A stretch of DNA of 64,000 nucleotides from Isoetes taiwanensis (lineage: Eukaryota > Streptophyta > Lycopodiopsida > Isoetales > Isoetaceae). The stretch lies in NCBI GenBank assembly GCA_021234155.1, contig JAJEKV010000164.1:752783-816782 (forward strand), in the 5' to 3' direction. The notes under the pieces are model-generated. The model made no database searches. It was not told where the DNA came from and saw nothing but the letters and a program-made list of their open reading frames with translations. Below are positions 13,385-24,510 of the stretch, piece by piece (positions within the stretch are counted from its first letter, which is position 1; each line of letters begins with the position of its first letter). Both the position numbers and the translations under genes were made by a program.

Positions 13385-13648
13385 GTGCGTATACTCAGAA
13401 GTTCTCTTGGACAAGCAGATTTGCACCTTTTACAACCTATGAAACCTTCTGTTCTGGAAGCAGGAGCAATCCGGATAGCCTTACATCCATTCCAAGATAC
13501 CGTTTCTGATACATCCATGAGGCAAGCTCTTACGAATTGGGTACAAGCAATAAATGATCATAAATCTTTACTAAATGTGCCATTGGATCTGTTGATTTCA
13601 ACAATACCGGGAGATATCATGAGCCATAGATTTACTAAAATTTTATGA
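13385..13648 (+). CDS. Unrecognised 87-codon ORF beside the chlN fragment
   Basis: The frame reads [19 protein letters not shown], then [17 protein letters not shown] and [15 protein letters not shown]. The composition is protein-like and its position just after the chlN remnant raises the possibility of more organelle-derived DNA, but I do not recognise it. Upstream sequence at 13,200-13,290 (KFIPKILFEHECLLNEYEF) is also protein-like in another frame. No function is proposed. Confidence 0.25.
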   Translation: MRILRSSLGQADLHLLQPMKPSVLEAGAIRIALHPFQDTVSDTSMRQALTNWVQAINDHKSLLNVPLDLLISTIPGDIMSHRFTKIL

Positions 13649-13769
13649 ATGCATTGCTAATGGCAATATTATACCTATAAAATCCGTTTGATGCATCTTT
13701 GTATTAATGAATATTTGGAATATACAACTTTGATTATTGATCGATTTCGAATGAAACTTATTCAAATTT

Positions 13770-14325
13770 ATTAGACTTCACTTAATACAACTTGGTTTCA
13801 ATGTCATTTTTACATCCATATCTAATCCCCCTGGAATACCCTGTTATTATGCTACTACATATTCTAAATGAGGTGCACCCTAGACTACCACAGTCATTGG
13901 ATCTGTTGATCCTACGGTCCAGACCGTATGTTGGAGCCTTTGGGCGCATTTCGTTTCGCTTATAGTCATTTATGATTGGGGGTGCCTATGCTTTTGAAAT
14001 ATGAAATACGTGTTTGCCTAAGGGTTTGATGGAATATCGAGCCTCTATACGGCTTCGTCTAAGGTCTTAGAATATGAAATACGGGGGCTGGAACCTCTAC
14101 CAAAGTAATCCGATGTCCTAATAAGAACCAGTGAGCTAACACAATTATTTTTTATCTTAAATTTTTTTATTACAATCCATTCAATTACAGAACCTGGCAT
14201 GGCATAATCAAAGGTCTGAAACCCAATCTGCATTCAACTGGTTTCAGTGTCATCTTTACATCCATATCAAATCCCCCTAGAACCCCCTGGTATTGTACTA
14301 CATATGGAAGTCATACAATATGCTG
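13770..14325 (-). repeat. tRNA-promoter-like repeat, copy A, flanked by about 80-bp direct repeats
   Basis: On the minus strand 14,145-14,082 resembles a tRNA gene body: an A-box-like TAGCTCACTGGT (14,139-14,128) and a B-box-like GGTTCCAGC (14,095-14,087). These are the internal promoter boxes of RNA polymerase III and the hallmark of tRNA-derived SINEs. The unit is bordered by two direct repeats, about 13,782-13,862 and 14,238-14,312. Each has GGTTTCAGTGTCAT-like sequence followed by ATCCCCCTGGAACCCCCTG-like sequence. An inverted relative lies at 17,862-18,300. It could be a SINE that landed in an older repeat, or a very small LTR-like element. Confidence 0.6.
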
Positions 14326-14462
14326 AATCATTTATGATCGAAGACTATAATATTATATTTTGCTTCCATTTGTGTTTCTAGAGTGTCTATCTCTTGTATT
14401 GAGAAGAAAAGGTCAAGCTTTTATTATCAACGGATTTTTGGCCTTTTGCATTTTTTTCATTT

Positions 14463-16257
14463 TCAATTGCAGAATGTGAAGGGTTTGCTAGATACTTTCT
14501 CCTTGGCCTCGGGCATTCTTCTGAATTGGGATAAATGCTCCGCATTATGGGCCCAGCTGACTCCGCCTCCCCCTTGTTTGGCTCTATTCCCTTGGAAGGT
14601 GCTTCCAGGTAATGTGTGTACTAAGCTGTTGGGTATTCCCTTTGGAGGGGATGTTTCCATGGGGAGGGTGTGGGATGAGATTTTGCAGGGGTTGCAGAAA
14701 CACCTCAATTGGTGGAAGGGTAGCAAGTTGTCCATGGCAGGTAGGATCACTATTGCCAAGTCAGTACTTTGTAGCACTCATGTGTATACAGCATCTGCGA
14801 TGTTAGCTCCTGAGGGTAAGATACATGCTTTGGATAAGATTGTTCGAAATTTTGTGTGGGGCGGGGATGATGAAGGGGCGGTTGTTAAAGTGGCTTGGTG
14901 GAAGTGTCTCCGCCCCCGGGAGGATGGGGGCTTGGCCATTCGGATTTGGCAATTGTATAGTAAGGTGTTGGTCTCCAAGTTTGTTTGGAGCACTCGCAGA
15001 TGGAGCATCTTCTCCCGGTGTGGTGGCTGTTGTTGCAGTCTCTTCGCCATTGTGTGGCGTTTGGGAAGCCGTCTGTGCATGTGGAGTTGCTCTGGGCACT
15101 GTTGTATAGTCTCCGGCCTTTCCCACATGCATCCCCTTTTCTCACGGGGGTGTTGCGGGCTTGGGATCATGTGCGTGTGCTCTTCGGCCTAGATTATGCC
15201 TCGGTTTATCACCACTATTCTCCTTTCTTGTGGGTTCCTCTACCCCAAGCAAGACTTGCCCTTTGTACGCCACTTGTGCATGCTTCCGGATCAGAGCCCG
15301 TTGGAGGCGAAGCTCGCCAGGCTCACCTTGGAGGATTGGTATTGGGGTGGTCAGCTAGCTTTCGTGGGAGTTCTTTTGAGCTTCGCTTTCGCTGGGGCGA
15401 TGGATTGGGCTATCACGGGAACAAGTGGCGGGAGTATTCCGCTACACATACCTATAGTCCCTCGGGATGATGTGGTGGTGCAGGTTTGGAAGGTTCATCC
15501 GGATGTTATGTCTTCTTGTTTTGTGCGGTCTTGTTACCGGGTGCGCCTATTCATGACACTGCTTGCCCCTTCCGGGCAAGTGGTCTCTACAACTTTCGGG
15601 TTCTCGATGGCTTCGGTTTGGGCGATGGACATGGAGCTCACTTCCTCCACCGAATGTTAGGGTGCTTCGTGGCGGTGGTGCACCGCCAGATCGGGGTGAA
15701 TGCCCTTATGAGTCGGGTTTAGGCGGGTGTGAGCCCTCTCGCGCCTTTGTTGTGGCCTTCATCATGAGACTGTGGAGCATTGTCCGGTTTTATGCCCTCA
15801 CTTGCTTGGTGCCTCGGGATTGGGTCGTGGCTCTGTTTTAGGTGAGATTGACTAGCCAGCAGTTGCTGCTTCATGTGTATCCTAGTGCTTGGTCGCTCTT
15901 GCAGCAGGAAGCCTTGCATCCGTGCGTGGCTTGGGTCGGTGTGGGCTGATTTGGAAGGCGGCGGTTGTGGATCTTCGGGGATTCAAGCCTACCGACCTCT
16001 CCTCGATTCCTCACTTCGGTACAAGCTATTTCAATGCTTTCTGGTGTTCCCCGGATTAGTAGAGCGGAAGTTTGCCATTTGGGGGGACTTCTTGGGTGTT
16101 GTAGATGGTGATGGTCGGTTTGTACAGCAGTAGAGTTGCAGTTTTTCTGTGAGTTTGTTGGGGATTGTCGAGGTATCGCTGTCTCTTTGGGGCAGTTCTC
16201 CTTCCTCCTCACTTCCTTTGTAACATTACCATTCTTTTAATATATTGATGACACAGT

Positions 16258-16290
<33 letters not shown>

Positions 16291-16292
16291 CA
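14463..16292 (+). mobile_element. LINE A, second copy, 5'-truncated and inverted relative to the first
   Basis: From 14,470 the plus strand matches the reverse strand of 5,880-4,110 closely. It begins inside the reverse transcriptase at NVKGLLDTFSLASGILLN and runs through GKVLPGNVCTKLLGIPF to the zf-RVT-like region. It ends in a 3' untranslated region stopping at AATATATTGATGACACAG and about 30 A's (16,262-16,290). 5' truncation with a poly(A) tail is the standard trace of target-primed reverse transcription. The first 214 codons (to 15,190) stay open, including VRNFVWGGDDEGAVVKVAWW. I found no clear target-site duplication. Confidence 0.88.
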
Positions 16293-16680
16293 AATGATTG
16301 GAAGATGAGAAGGCAAATAAAATACTATTCAAAGCAAGAGAGTGTTTTAATCACATGTTATTTGTGGGATGGTTCATTGCATTGGTCCAAACTTTTTATT
16401 TGTTACTACTATGACTGTGGCTTTTAAAAAGGAGTAACCATATCTTCAGAAAATGGTGACTGGGGCATCTCTATTATTCTGAGTCATATTTATCTTGATG
16501 CAACAAATAACATCCTTAGATGGATTGTTAGCATGAAATGCAACTCTTCTCAACTGGAAGTTTGTGACTCTAATAGTCTTCACTTGGAGGAATCTAGGCG
16601 AGTCAATTTTGCATGGTCTATGTTGATTACTAATACCACACTTTTAGAATTTGTGGCAGAACCTACAGGTCATTTGCAGT

Positions 16681-16745
16681 ATTTGGAATAGAATAGAATA
16701 GATTTTTAACATCCACGGAGACCAATAGGCTATGGAATCCATACA
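16681..16745 (-). mobile_element. LINE 3' tail fragment with AGAAT-type repeat tail
   Basis: The plus strand reads GGAATAGAATAGAATAGAT, then a box with CACGGAGACCAATAGGC. The same layout occurs at 59,219-59,270. Read on the minus strand this is a LINE 3' end terminating in a TTCTA-type simple repeat rather than poly(A). Only the last few tens of bases are recognisable here. Confidence 0.6.
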
Positions 16746-17861
16746 ATGAGCTAGAACAACCCAGAACATCACCAAGTATAATGAAAACATTATAAGGCTT
16801 GGGCAAAATCCAGATGAAACTATGGCTTAGCCCTTAGACCAGACAATCAAATCAGACTTAAAATTCTATGTAATAATATACGATTCATGTTATTTAAACA
16901 TAACCGAAGCAATAGTTGGATGGTCAATAGTCTAGAATAATTGTTGTACCTCCACAATAAACTGCCCACTTCTTTTGAATCTGCGCTTCTCTCATTTTGC
17001 ATACCCTATGCTTGCAAAGCTGATGAGGAGAGAGACCATCTTGTACTGAGAACTTGGTATCTTTGAGATGATTTTCGTGCTGAAGAATATGTATTTGATG
17101 AAGTGCATCTTAGAATTGTACTAGACGATGGTGAGGGCGATCAAGTCTGACAATAACTCTTACCCAAAATTCTAAATAAAATGAGAATATCTTCAACTTC
17201 AATTAAAAGCTCTTCTATGCCTGCATATTAATAATAAGAGAAAAACTACTTCTATTAAAATAGAACTGCCTCATTCATAGCAAAAGTTTAATGCCACGTA
17301 AAAATTATGTTCTAGATGGCCACATTAATGCTTTATATTTTGGGTTGTCGGGGGAGCCAAATTAATCAATGTTTGTTTCATATAGTGGAATATATACGCA
17401 AAATGTATATAAAACCATTCTATACCCAGTTGCGATGAATAGTTGTGTACGGTGCATAGCATGAAACATAAAAAGCATTATGGAAGGCTTGGACATTATG
17501 ATTGACAAAAAGAATGATGTCATGTCAGAATTGACTAATTAGGGCAAGCAATGAGTTAAAACCTACTAAAACATTTTTGCAATATTAAGAGGTTAAATCA
17601 TTTCTATATATAACAATATTGCAGCAATACGGTTTTTTGAATATGAGGTTGTAAATGATTGAGTGCCTTATTCAAAAACACAAATCACGCTTACTATAGT
17701 ATGTCGAAAAAAACACAAATCACTCTTACTTATGCTAGCAGATATATATCCGCATTATATCAAAATTTCATGTTTTATACAAAAATTCGGACTGAAGCCA
17801 AAACAATTTAGACCAGTTCGGAAACATAGTTGGAGCAGATAGTTGGGCGCAATTAGTTGGA
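16746..17861. other. Intergenic, AT-rich, no feature recognised
   Basis: About 1.1 kb with stops in every frame, no terminal repeats and no similarity that I can see to other parts of the window. Confidence 0.5.
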
Positions 17862-18300
17862 ATATGTAGCAAAATAACAGGGGGTTCCAGGGGGATTTGA
17901 TATAGATATAATTCTTGAAACCATAGACCATATCCCTAAAACAAATTCAATGGGTTATTATAAAAAAAAACATAGATTTAAAATAAAAAATAGTCACATT
18001 AGCTCACTGGTTAGATTGGTTAAAGTAGTCTTATTAGGATATTGAGTTATTTTGGTAGAGGTTCGAATCTCCGTATTTCATAATCGAAACTCGATATACC
18101 ATCAAAACCTTAGGCAAACTCGTATTCGACATCTTAAAATCATAGGCGTCCCCAATCATAATTGAGCATAATCGAAACGAGAGGTGTCCAGAGGCTTTAA
18201 CATACAGTCTGGGCCGTCGGATTGACAGATCCGACGACTGTGGTAGTCCAGGGTGTACCTCGTTTAGAATATGTAGCAAAATAACAGGGGAAATAGACCA
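17862..18300 (+). repeat. tRNA-promoter-like repeat, copy B
   Basis: This is the inverted relative of the repeat at 13,770-14,325. An A-box-like TAGCTCACTGGTTAGA begins at 18,000 and a B-box-like GGTTCGAATCTCC at 18,060. The spacing of about 60 bp is slightly long for a bare tRNA but normal for tRNA-derived SINEs. The segment GGTAGTCCAGGGTGTACCTC near 18,240 matches copy A near 13,868 in reverse. Flanking repeats GTAGCAAAATAACAGGGG occur at 17,868 and 18,278 in direct orientation. There is no credible clover-leaf for a working tRNA. Confidence 0.6.
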
Positions 18301-18385
18301 GTTGGGAGCAGATGGGTATGGAGCAGACTAGTTGGAGCGGACCAAGTAGACCGGGCAGACTGAGCAGACCGAGGGGACCCTGCCT

Positions 18386-18832
18386 TTAATTTGGCGCCAG
18401 CTCTTCCTTCTTGGTCGAGAGCTCCCCATCCTTTTTAAATTTTTTAGTCGCTCTGGTACTGCATATATATTCAAGCGGATTTTTCTCACAACAGTTTACA
18501 CACACCTTGACATAGTCACCCACCAGTAGCATATGCAATACCTTTTGGATTTCTGGATTTCCCCAATCAATTGCAACAGGTTGAGGCTCTTGCCTTACTG
18601 TGTTATTTTTGTCTCCCAGGACTCCCATTATTTCTAACATCCTGAGGTTATAGTTGGAATCCTTCATGTCTTGTGAATGATGTAACCGGTCACAATGCAT
18701 GCAGTGTACCCTCCCGCAGGTTACGCAAGAGTTCAATCCCCTTTCCAAACAAAGGCATGCCCCACTGCACAAGTACCATGGTCCTACATCCTCCAACTCC
18801 TTGTTATATGGGACCGTCAGATTGCCGGGCAC
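18386..18832 (-). CDS. Cys-rich hypothetical protein, possible zinc-binding
   Basis: An open frame of 148 codons, starting at GTG in this reading, so the true start is probably upstream or in another exon. Near residues 22-50 it has CSGACLC, CVTCGRVHCMHC and HH, a spacing that could hold two zinc ions. A second cluster, VCVNCCEKN, follows near residue 112. The C-terminus is Lys/Glu-rich and ends EELAPN. A region in another frame just upstream (near 18,930-18,835) starts with ATG and reads DEKQTGSAIASTLTAPP, perhaps its missing N-terminus. I do not recognise the family. It lies between the tRNA-like repeat and the CACTA-like end, so it may belong to a mobile element. Confidence 0.4.
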   Translation of the reverse strand: MPGNLTVPYNKELEDVGPWYLCSGACLCLERGLNSCVTCGRVHCMHCDRLHHSQDMKDSNYNLRMLEIMGVLGDKNNTVRQEPQPVAIDWGNPEIQKVLHMLLVGDYVKVCVNCCEKNPLEYICSTRATKKFKKDGELSTKKEELAPN

Positions 18833-19289
18833 TCTGGATTTCTTTCTTTTCCTGGTCGCTTGCCTCCGTTTGTGGAGGTGCTGTCAATGTGCTTGCTATG
18901 GCACTTCCCGTTTGCTTCTCATCCCTCATCTAGTCTGAATGTTTCATACTTATACTCATTTAGGGTTTCTGCTTCCGTTCTCCTGCAATATCTTCACAAT
19001 CGTTAAATTAAATGCATAAGATCTACTTGTGTTCTGATGATCCTGTGCCTGTTATATGCGGGTGTTAATTTCATATGTGTGTCCCCTCCCACCCTCCTAC
19101 ATAGTCTGACCCGCTTTATGTCCGGACCTTGCATCCCCCAATTTTTAATGTACCTCCTTAACCTATTCTAATGTTTTTTTTTAATATGCTCGCACCCTAC
19201 ACTCCCCCCCCCCGTTTTTTTTTTTGAAGGTAAGAAGTTATTGTATTAATCAGATAGGAAAAATTACAATACAATACAAAGATCCCTTA

Positions 19290-19810
19290 CACAACAAGAA
19301 AAGGGTCATTTAGCGACGCCAATAGCGACGTCTGCGGCGACGTCCCGACGGCTGCGCCGCCGCTGACGCCGCGGCAGACGTCGTTTGCAGACATCGCCGC
19401 ATGCGACGCGTCGGAAGCGCCGCGGGCGTCGCCGCTGGCAGACGCGGATACGTGACGCCGCGCAGACGCCGCGAGGCGTGGCATGGCGCGCGTGACACGT
19501 GAAATATACACGTGGAATATACACGTGGAATATACACGTGGAATATCACCAAAATCCACGCGTGCCGTAAAAGCCACGTGTATACGTCGCATGCGACGTG
19601 ACACGTGGAACAGACACGTGGAATATACACGTGGCATATACACGTGGAATATACACGTGGAATATACACGTGCGTAAAAGCCACGTGTAGACGTCGCATG
19701 CGACGTGACACGTGGAATATACACGTGGAAAATTCGAAAATCCGCGTATAGAAAAGCCACGTGGCAAAAAAAAAAAAAGCCACGTGGATACGTCGCATGC
19801 GACGTGTAGG
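19290..19810. mobile_element. CACTA-like transposon terminus with dense subterminal repeats
   Basis: At 19,290 the plus strand reads CACAACAAGAAAAGG, close to the CACTACAAGAAAA end of plant CACTA (En/Spm) elements. Inside it come GCGACGTC-type repeats (19,314-19,480). Then at least ten copies of a unit like ACACGTGGAATAT (19,496-19,740) follow, mixed with inverted GACGTCGCATGCGACGTGACAC-like palindromes. Such subterminal arrays bind the element's regulatory protein. The broken ORFs translated across it are repeat by-products. I could not find the opposite terminus beyond 21,150, so the element is probably truncated. Confidence 0.7.
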
Positions 19811-19989
19811 GGAAAAAAAAAAAAAAAAAATAAAAAAATATTTATATAAAAAATATAAATATAAAAATATTTTTAAATAATCACAAAAGTGTTTTTATAT
19901 TCATATTTTTAAATAGTCACAAAATTATTTTTATATTTATATTTTTAAATAATCACAAAAGTGAATTGTATTTATATTTTTAAATAATC

Positions 19990-21148
19990 ACAAAAGACTC
20001 GTTAAGAGGAGTATCCACCCTTTTAGCCTAGAGCTACTCTCTCTCAGATTCAGTGGAGTAGTCATCCGAGTACGTAGTTAGAGTACGCCTCAAACCGTCA
20101 GCCGCACGGTTGCGATTGGATGGCTCTCCAGCGACGTTTGCAGATCCCTCGCCGCCCCCGAGCCCCATGTCATGCTCTAGACCTTCATTCATATCCGCCA
20201 CTGCTTCCTATAAAAACCAAAAGAATATGGCGTTAATGTAGTTCATAGAATTATAATAATTTTCTACAACGCGCCCCCCGCATTCCCGCTGAAGTGGGAG
20301 AGTTCCCTCGTCGTATAACTGTTGATACAGATAAACAGCTCCACGTTCCGTGGCTACTTGTACGTGCTGCTTGTTAGGTTTAAACCCGTATAGATGTTCC
20401 TATGACAATATAACGAGTATTAGCTAGTGACATTTAAAGTTCTTATTAAAATTAATGTGAACTAATATAGCTCTTACGAATCTATAGAGAAACCCTTTTC
20501 GACCACGGAGCCCAAATGAGGCGGCTTTTAGCTCACTTTTAGTTGCTTTGTGGGTCCGAGCTCTATGTTTGCTTTCTCGGATCCTTTGCACGCGTTCGAA
20601 TGCAACTGATTGCAAGGCACACAACATTATCACAAGTTAAAGTGAGCGAATGACAAAAAAATAAGAAATACCTTGATATCTTCCTTGTGGAGATTAAGTG
20701 GTTTAGGACTTTTGACCAATCGCCTCCTTCTTTTCGCCAAAAGTCCGCTTCGGTTTCCTTGACCACATGGTGCCTTTGACATAAATCGATAGATCAACGC
20801 CATATCAAAATAATAAAAACAAGACTATGACTAGGTCATGTACCTCCTTTTTCGTATAAGCTCGCCCATCATCGAAGTGAGCTTCTTCCAGTTAAACGCC
20901 TTTGCTTTTTCTATCTCTGGGAAACTCTGTTTCATTTTATTTTTGACGCTCTCTATTTCGCGTTGGTCATAAGCGCCAGGCCACTCCCCTATACCGCGGG
21001 GAGGCCATAAACGAGAGATATTATTTGTGACCGCGTCCCTCAGTGTAGTATAAAAGACACTTCCCTCATCATCCTTCTTAGGAAGATCGTCCCTGAAGCA
21101 TAAATGGTGGGTATATAAAAGCGTATATCCCTTAATTATACGAAGCAT
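19990..21148 (-). pseudogene. Multi-exon gene next to the CACTA end, En/Spm transposase-like (partial)
   Basis: Going down the minus strand, a first exon (21,148-20,850) reads WPPRGIGEWPGAYDQREIES and FPEIEKAKAFNWKKLTSMMG, ending at a GT after IRKRR. A second begins after a TTATGTCAAAG acceptor (about 20,775) with VVKETEADFWRKEGGDW. A third begins after CTTGCAATCAG (about 20,610) with AFERVQRIRESKHRARTHK and ends RKGFLYRF at GTAAGAG. Two more (about 20,405-20,270 and 20,215-20,000) read VATERGAVYLYQQLYDEG and MNEGLEHDMGLGGGEGS. This resembles the basic protein of plant En/Spm elements (Transposase_24 type), but that assignment is tentative. It starts abruptly, so 5' exons are missing. Confidence 0.55.
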
Positions 21149-21149
21149 C

Positions 21150-22390
21150 CTATTGATTAGACTTCCGCTAATAATTAAAGAAACATTTTGTTCTCAACAA
21201 AAAAATTCCCATGAGAAATACTAGAAAGCTATAGATTTTTAAATCATGATATGCCATCATCTTGGCCCCAGCAGGATATTCATGTTCTGCGTCATCATGG
21301 CCCTAGATCAGGAGGAATATTCTGACTACATTGGCCCTAGATCAAGAATATTTTGTCTATATTGGAACAAATCAAAGATACGCGTCTTCTTCCATGGAAT
21401 ATATAGATTATTTCTTTACGGGATAGATATGTAGAATGCGTTCAGGATTATACAACTTAGATCACCAAGGAAACTTGCAAAAATCTAGAAGCAAACAATA
21501 TGTTTATATAAACCAATACTTTCAAATTAATATCATTAAAACCATGACAATGGGGAGTAACAAAAAATGAAACAAAATCCAGCATGTCCACACCTACAAC
21601 GAGGTACTAGAATTTAACGTAGTAAGGTTATATTATTCATGTTTCTTGACACACAAAAGATACTCAAGACATAATGAAAGAGTGAATGTCCACTATATTT
21701 GTGAAATCAACATTAAAAAGATAGCATTCTCTGCATATTTCATGAGAAATTGCATCTTATTAGATGTCAAAACCGACCACAAGTGACAATGGATAGCATT
21801 CAAGATGAGCGAGCCAACATTTTATCCATGCTCGTGCTATTATTGTTGGAGCATAAGTCGGACTACATCTATTTTTACATGCTCATACCTCACTTCACAA
21901 TTGAGTTTTTTAAAACATCTTCCATAAGATGATTGGCAATAGTTGCTAAATGCAAGAAGCAGTAAAGCTTTTTAGGGAGAATAGGGTCAAAGAGGGCCTG
22001 AGCCAAAGAAGACATGAGCCATAGGAAGACTTGCGTCAATTAAGACATGAGTCAAAGAAAAACTTTCCCTAGAATAGGTATATTGTGTTCTTTGTGTCAC
22101 ATAGCCTCTTTTTTTTTTTTGGGTTGCCCCTAGGGGGGCAAACCCTCATTTATGTGGGCATATTCAGGTATATGCTGGCATATGCCTAGCATATGCTGGT
22201 GACTGCTAAAAACTGGCTGCTGCCTGTAAATGCTCGGTCATCCAGCCCTATTCCTTCGCAGGCGTGGCTATGGCGCAGCTCGACCCTTCTTCTTCTTCTG
22301 TGCTGAGGACGATCTTAGAGCCGAAACGTGCATGCACCGTTTTAGGGGCAAAAGGGCATGATCCCATATTATTTTCATAAATTGCAGATC
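21150..22390. other. Intergenic, no gene recognised
   Basis: AT-rich DNA without credible coding frames. At 22,135-22,200 there is a small cluster of GGCATATGC/CAGCATATGCTGG repeats. No terminal repeats or RNA genes were found. Confidence 0.45.
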
Positions 22391-22979
22391 TGCTATGCCA
22401 GGTCCGCTTTCCGGCGATAATAGGTCCATCTTGCCTCCTCTTGAATACTCTGGTTATAATGGGATCGCCCTTCCCACTTGCTCATCCGCATTCTTCTTTG
22501 CCCCTTTTTTGAACCATCTCTTTGTTTTTCTCCTGCTCAGAGGCCTGCTTGGTGAAAGATTGGATAATAGTTTGCAGAAATTGGAATCTATTTCAAGGTG
22601 GATGCTAAGCTCATTTGGAGCCCTTCATTGATGCGAAATGTAGCTTCTGGTGTTTTGGAGCGAGTTCCGAAATGCTGCTCTCTCAGAAGCTAACCCTCGC
22701 TTATGCAGCCGTTGTTAGTGGTGAGCTCTTTCGTGTCTTACGTTAAAATTAACTCTTTTCTAAGCTCAGAGCTGAACATCACTCCTATTTTATCAAAAGT
22801 TTCTTTAGAAATTCTTGTACGATTATTACAGAATGCTACTTACTGATTTGTACGAGGCTCAAGAGATTGTCAACAAAGGATTAAATATATAGAAAGTTTT
22901 GAATCCACTGCTTCTTTTATATGAGCTCAATTTCAAGGCAAATGCATCTGTGACAGACATGTTTTATGCTTTGACGATA

Positions 22980-23341
22980 TTGATACTGGAGTTGCTATAT
23001 GATGTTGTTTGCTTGATATTTGCAGTTGGGGGATTAATAGGTTTCCTGAAACGGAGTCTCAGGGCTTGTATTATATTACATATACACAGAGTTGCCATCA
23101 AATCCTATGTATGCAGCATCAATTGGAATGTGTGAGTATATTCAAGTTACGTTTACCAGATCTTCTTAGGTATTCATTTTTTTATTTTTTTTGGGCAGTT
23201 GTTTCATCATCCCTCTTAATCATAATGGGAGCCAGATTTAGGAAGTCAGGGAAACTTTTCCCAGCAGGAATTGTCGCATTCATTTCATTTATTATGATGG
23301 CAGGATATTTGCATGGTATTCTGCACAAATTGCATGCATAG
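22980..23341 (+). pseudogene. FAX / TMEM14-family membrane protein, decayed 3' part
   Basis: TMEM14-family proteins are small four-helix membrane proteins. Plant members (FAX) export fatty acids from plastids or act at the ER. Three blocks appear in order: VGGLIGFLKR (23,025-23,054), then, one frame over, GLVLYYIYTELPSNPMYAAS (about 23,065-23,125), then SSLLIIMGARFRKSGKLFPAG and MMAGYLHGILHKLHA ending at a TAG at 23,339. The glycine-rich stretch that normally separates the first two blocks is missing and the frame changes there without splice signals. I therefore call it a pseudogene with a small deletion. A GTGAGT-like donor follows block two, so intron structure seems kept. Confidence 0.7.
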
Positions 23342-23859
23342 CAAACAAACATCTGTAACATGGCGCAGAAGATAGTATAAAAGCACAGACAAAATGTAGC
23401 AGTGATGCTTCAGTTATTGTGATGACAAAGTTAATTATCGAATATAATTCCAATGAAGAGTTTTCGAAGGTACAACATTTCACTTTAATCCTAATAGGTA
23501 TGCATGTAAAGAAATTTGATGTTGAAAATTAGCTTCCTATATTTGGCAGACGCATTGCTAGCACAAAGAAGCTGAATGTGCCACCAAGGTCATAGTTCTC
23601 TACTTTGGTTGGTCCCTTTTTAGACACTTGAAATGGATTCCAAAATCTAAGTTCGCATGAACGGGCATCCCCATTCCACTAAAAAAAGCCTGCAAAAAGT
23701 AGAACAGGCTCTGATGACATGTACCAGTTCGTTACTTTCTTACAAATTCTGGACTCTTGGAGATTGAAATGGGTGCAAGTGAAATGCCAACCAAGCTAAA
23801 TGCTTTGCATACATGATTTTTACATAATTTCATGAGAGTTCACCTGGCACATGAGATAT

Positions 23860-24510
23860 ACAACTTATATATTTACCCATCGAGATACAACTTATATATT
23901 TACCCATCGAGATCTTGAGACATGGACAGATCTTGAGACATGGACAAAACTTTGGGACATCTAGTTTACATTGTTTGCATAAATTTGGATGATGTTGACA
24001 CTAACACATCTTTGTTGCAAAGCAAGGTATGGTAAATTCCCCATGTTTTGCACTTGACATCTAGTTTACACTGTTTGCATAAATTTGGATGATGTTGACA
24101 CTAACACCTCTTTGTGGCAAAGCAAGGCATGGTAAATTTTCCGTGTTTTGCACTTTTGATTCTACTTGCCATACACTGCAATGTTAAGATGCGTATGTTA
24201 ATGAATTATAGAAAGTATGGCCAAATTCATCTGTTGTTTATCCAATGAGTTTGTTAACCGTTTGAACATATTATCTACTTTCGATGTTGTCATAGAAAGT
24301 ATAGCCATTATCTACTTTCGATGTTGTCATAGAAAGTATAGCCAAATTCATCTGTTAACCGTTTGAACATATCTTTATCTACTTTCGATGTTGTCGAAAT
24401 GAAATTCGTCTAAATTTGTTAAACGTTGGAACATATCTTTATCTACTTTTGATGTTGTCCAAATGAATTTGGAAACGTTTGAACAGGTCTTTATCTACTT
24501 TGATTCACAT
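23860..24510. repeat. Cluster of local tandem duplications
   Basis: Three sets lie side by side. A 27-bp pair contains CAACTTATATATTTACCCATC at about 23,860-23,915. A roughly 100-bp pair starts with GACATCTAGTTTACA at about 23,956 and again at 24,056. Several copies around TTATCTACTTTCGATGTTG run from 24,270 to 24,500. The copies differ by a few bases. They read as non-coding. Confidence 0.75.

Noticed and set aside
13820-14320. Ordinary copia or gypsy solo LTR
   Set aside because: No TG...CA border with a duplication was found, and a tRNA-like body lies between the short direct repeats.
18000-18075. A functional tRNA gene
   Set aside because: A- and B-box-like motifs are present but no acceptor stem or anticodon arm can be paired convincingly, and a related copy exists nearby.
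19490-19720. Regular repeats resembling a CRISPR array
   Set aside because: Units are contiguous without unique spacers of even length and lie in a plant transposon end.
19287-19798. Several long overlapping frames with repeated FHVYIPRVYSTC
   Set aside because: They translate the CACGTGGAATATA array; present in several frames on both strands because the unit is a repeat.
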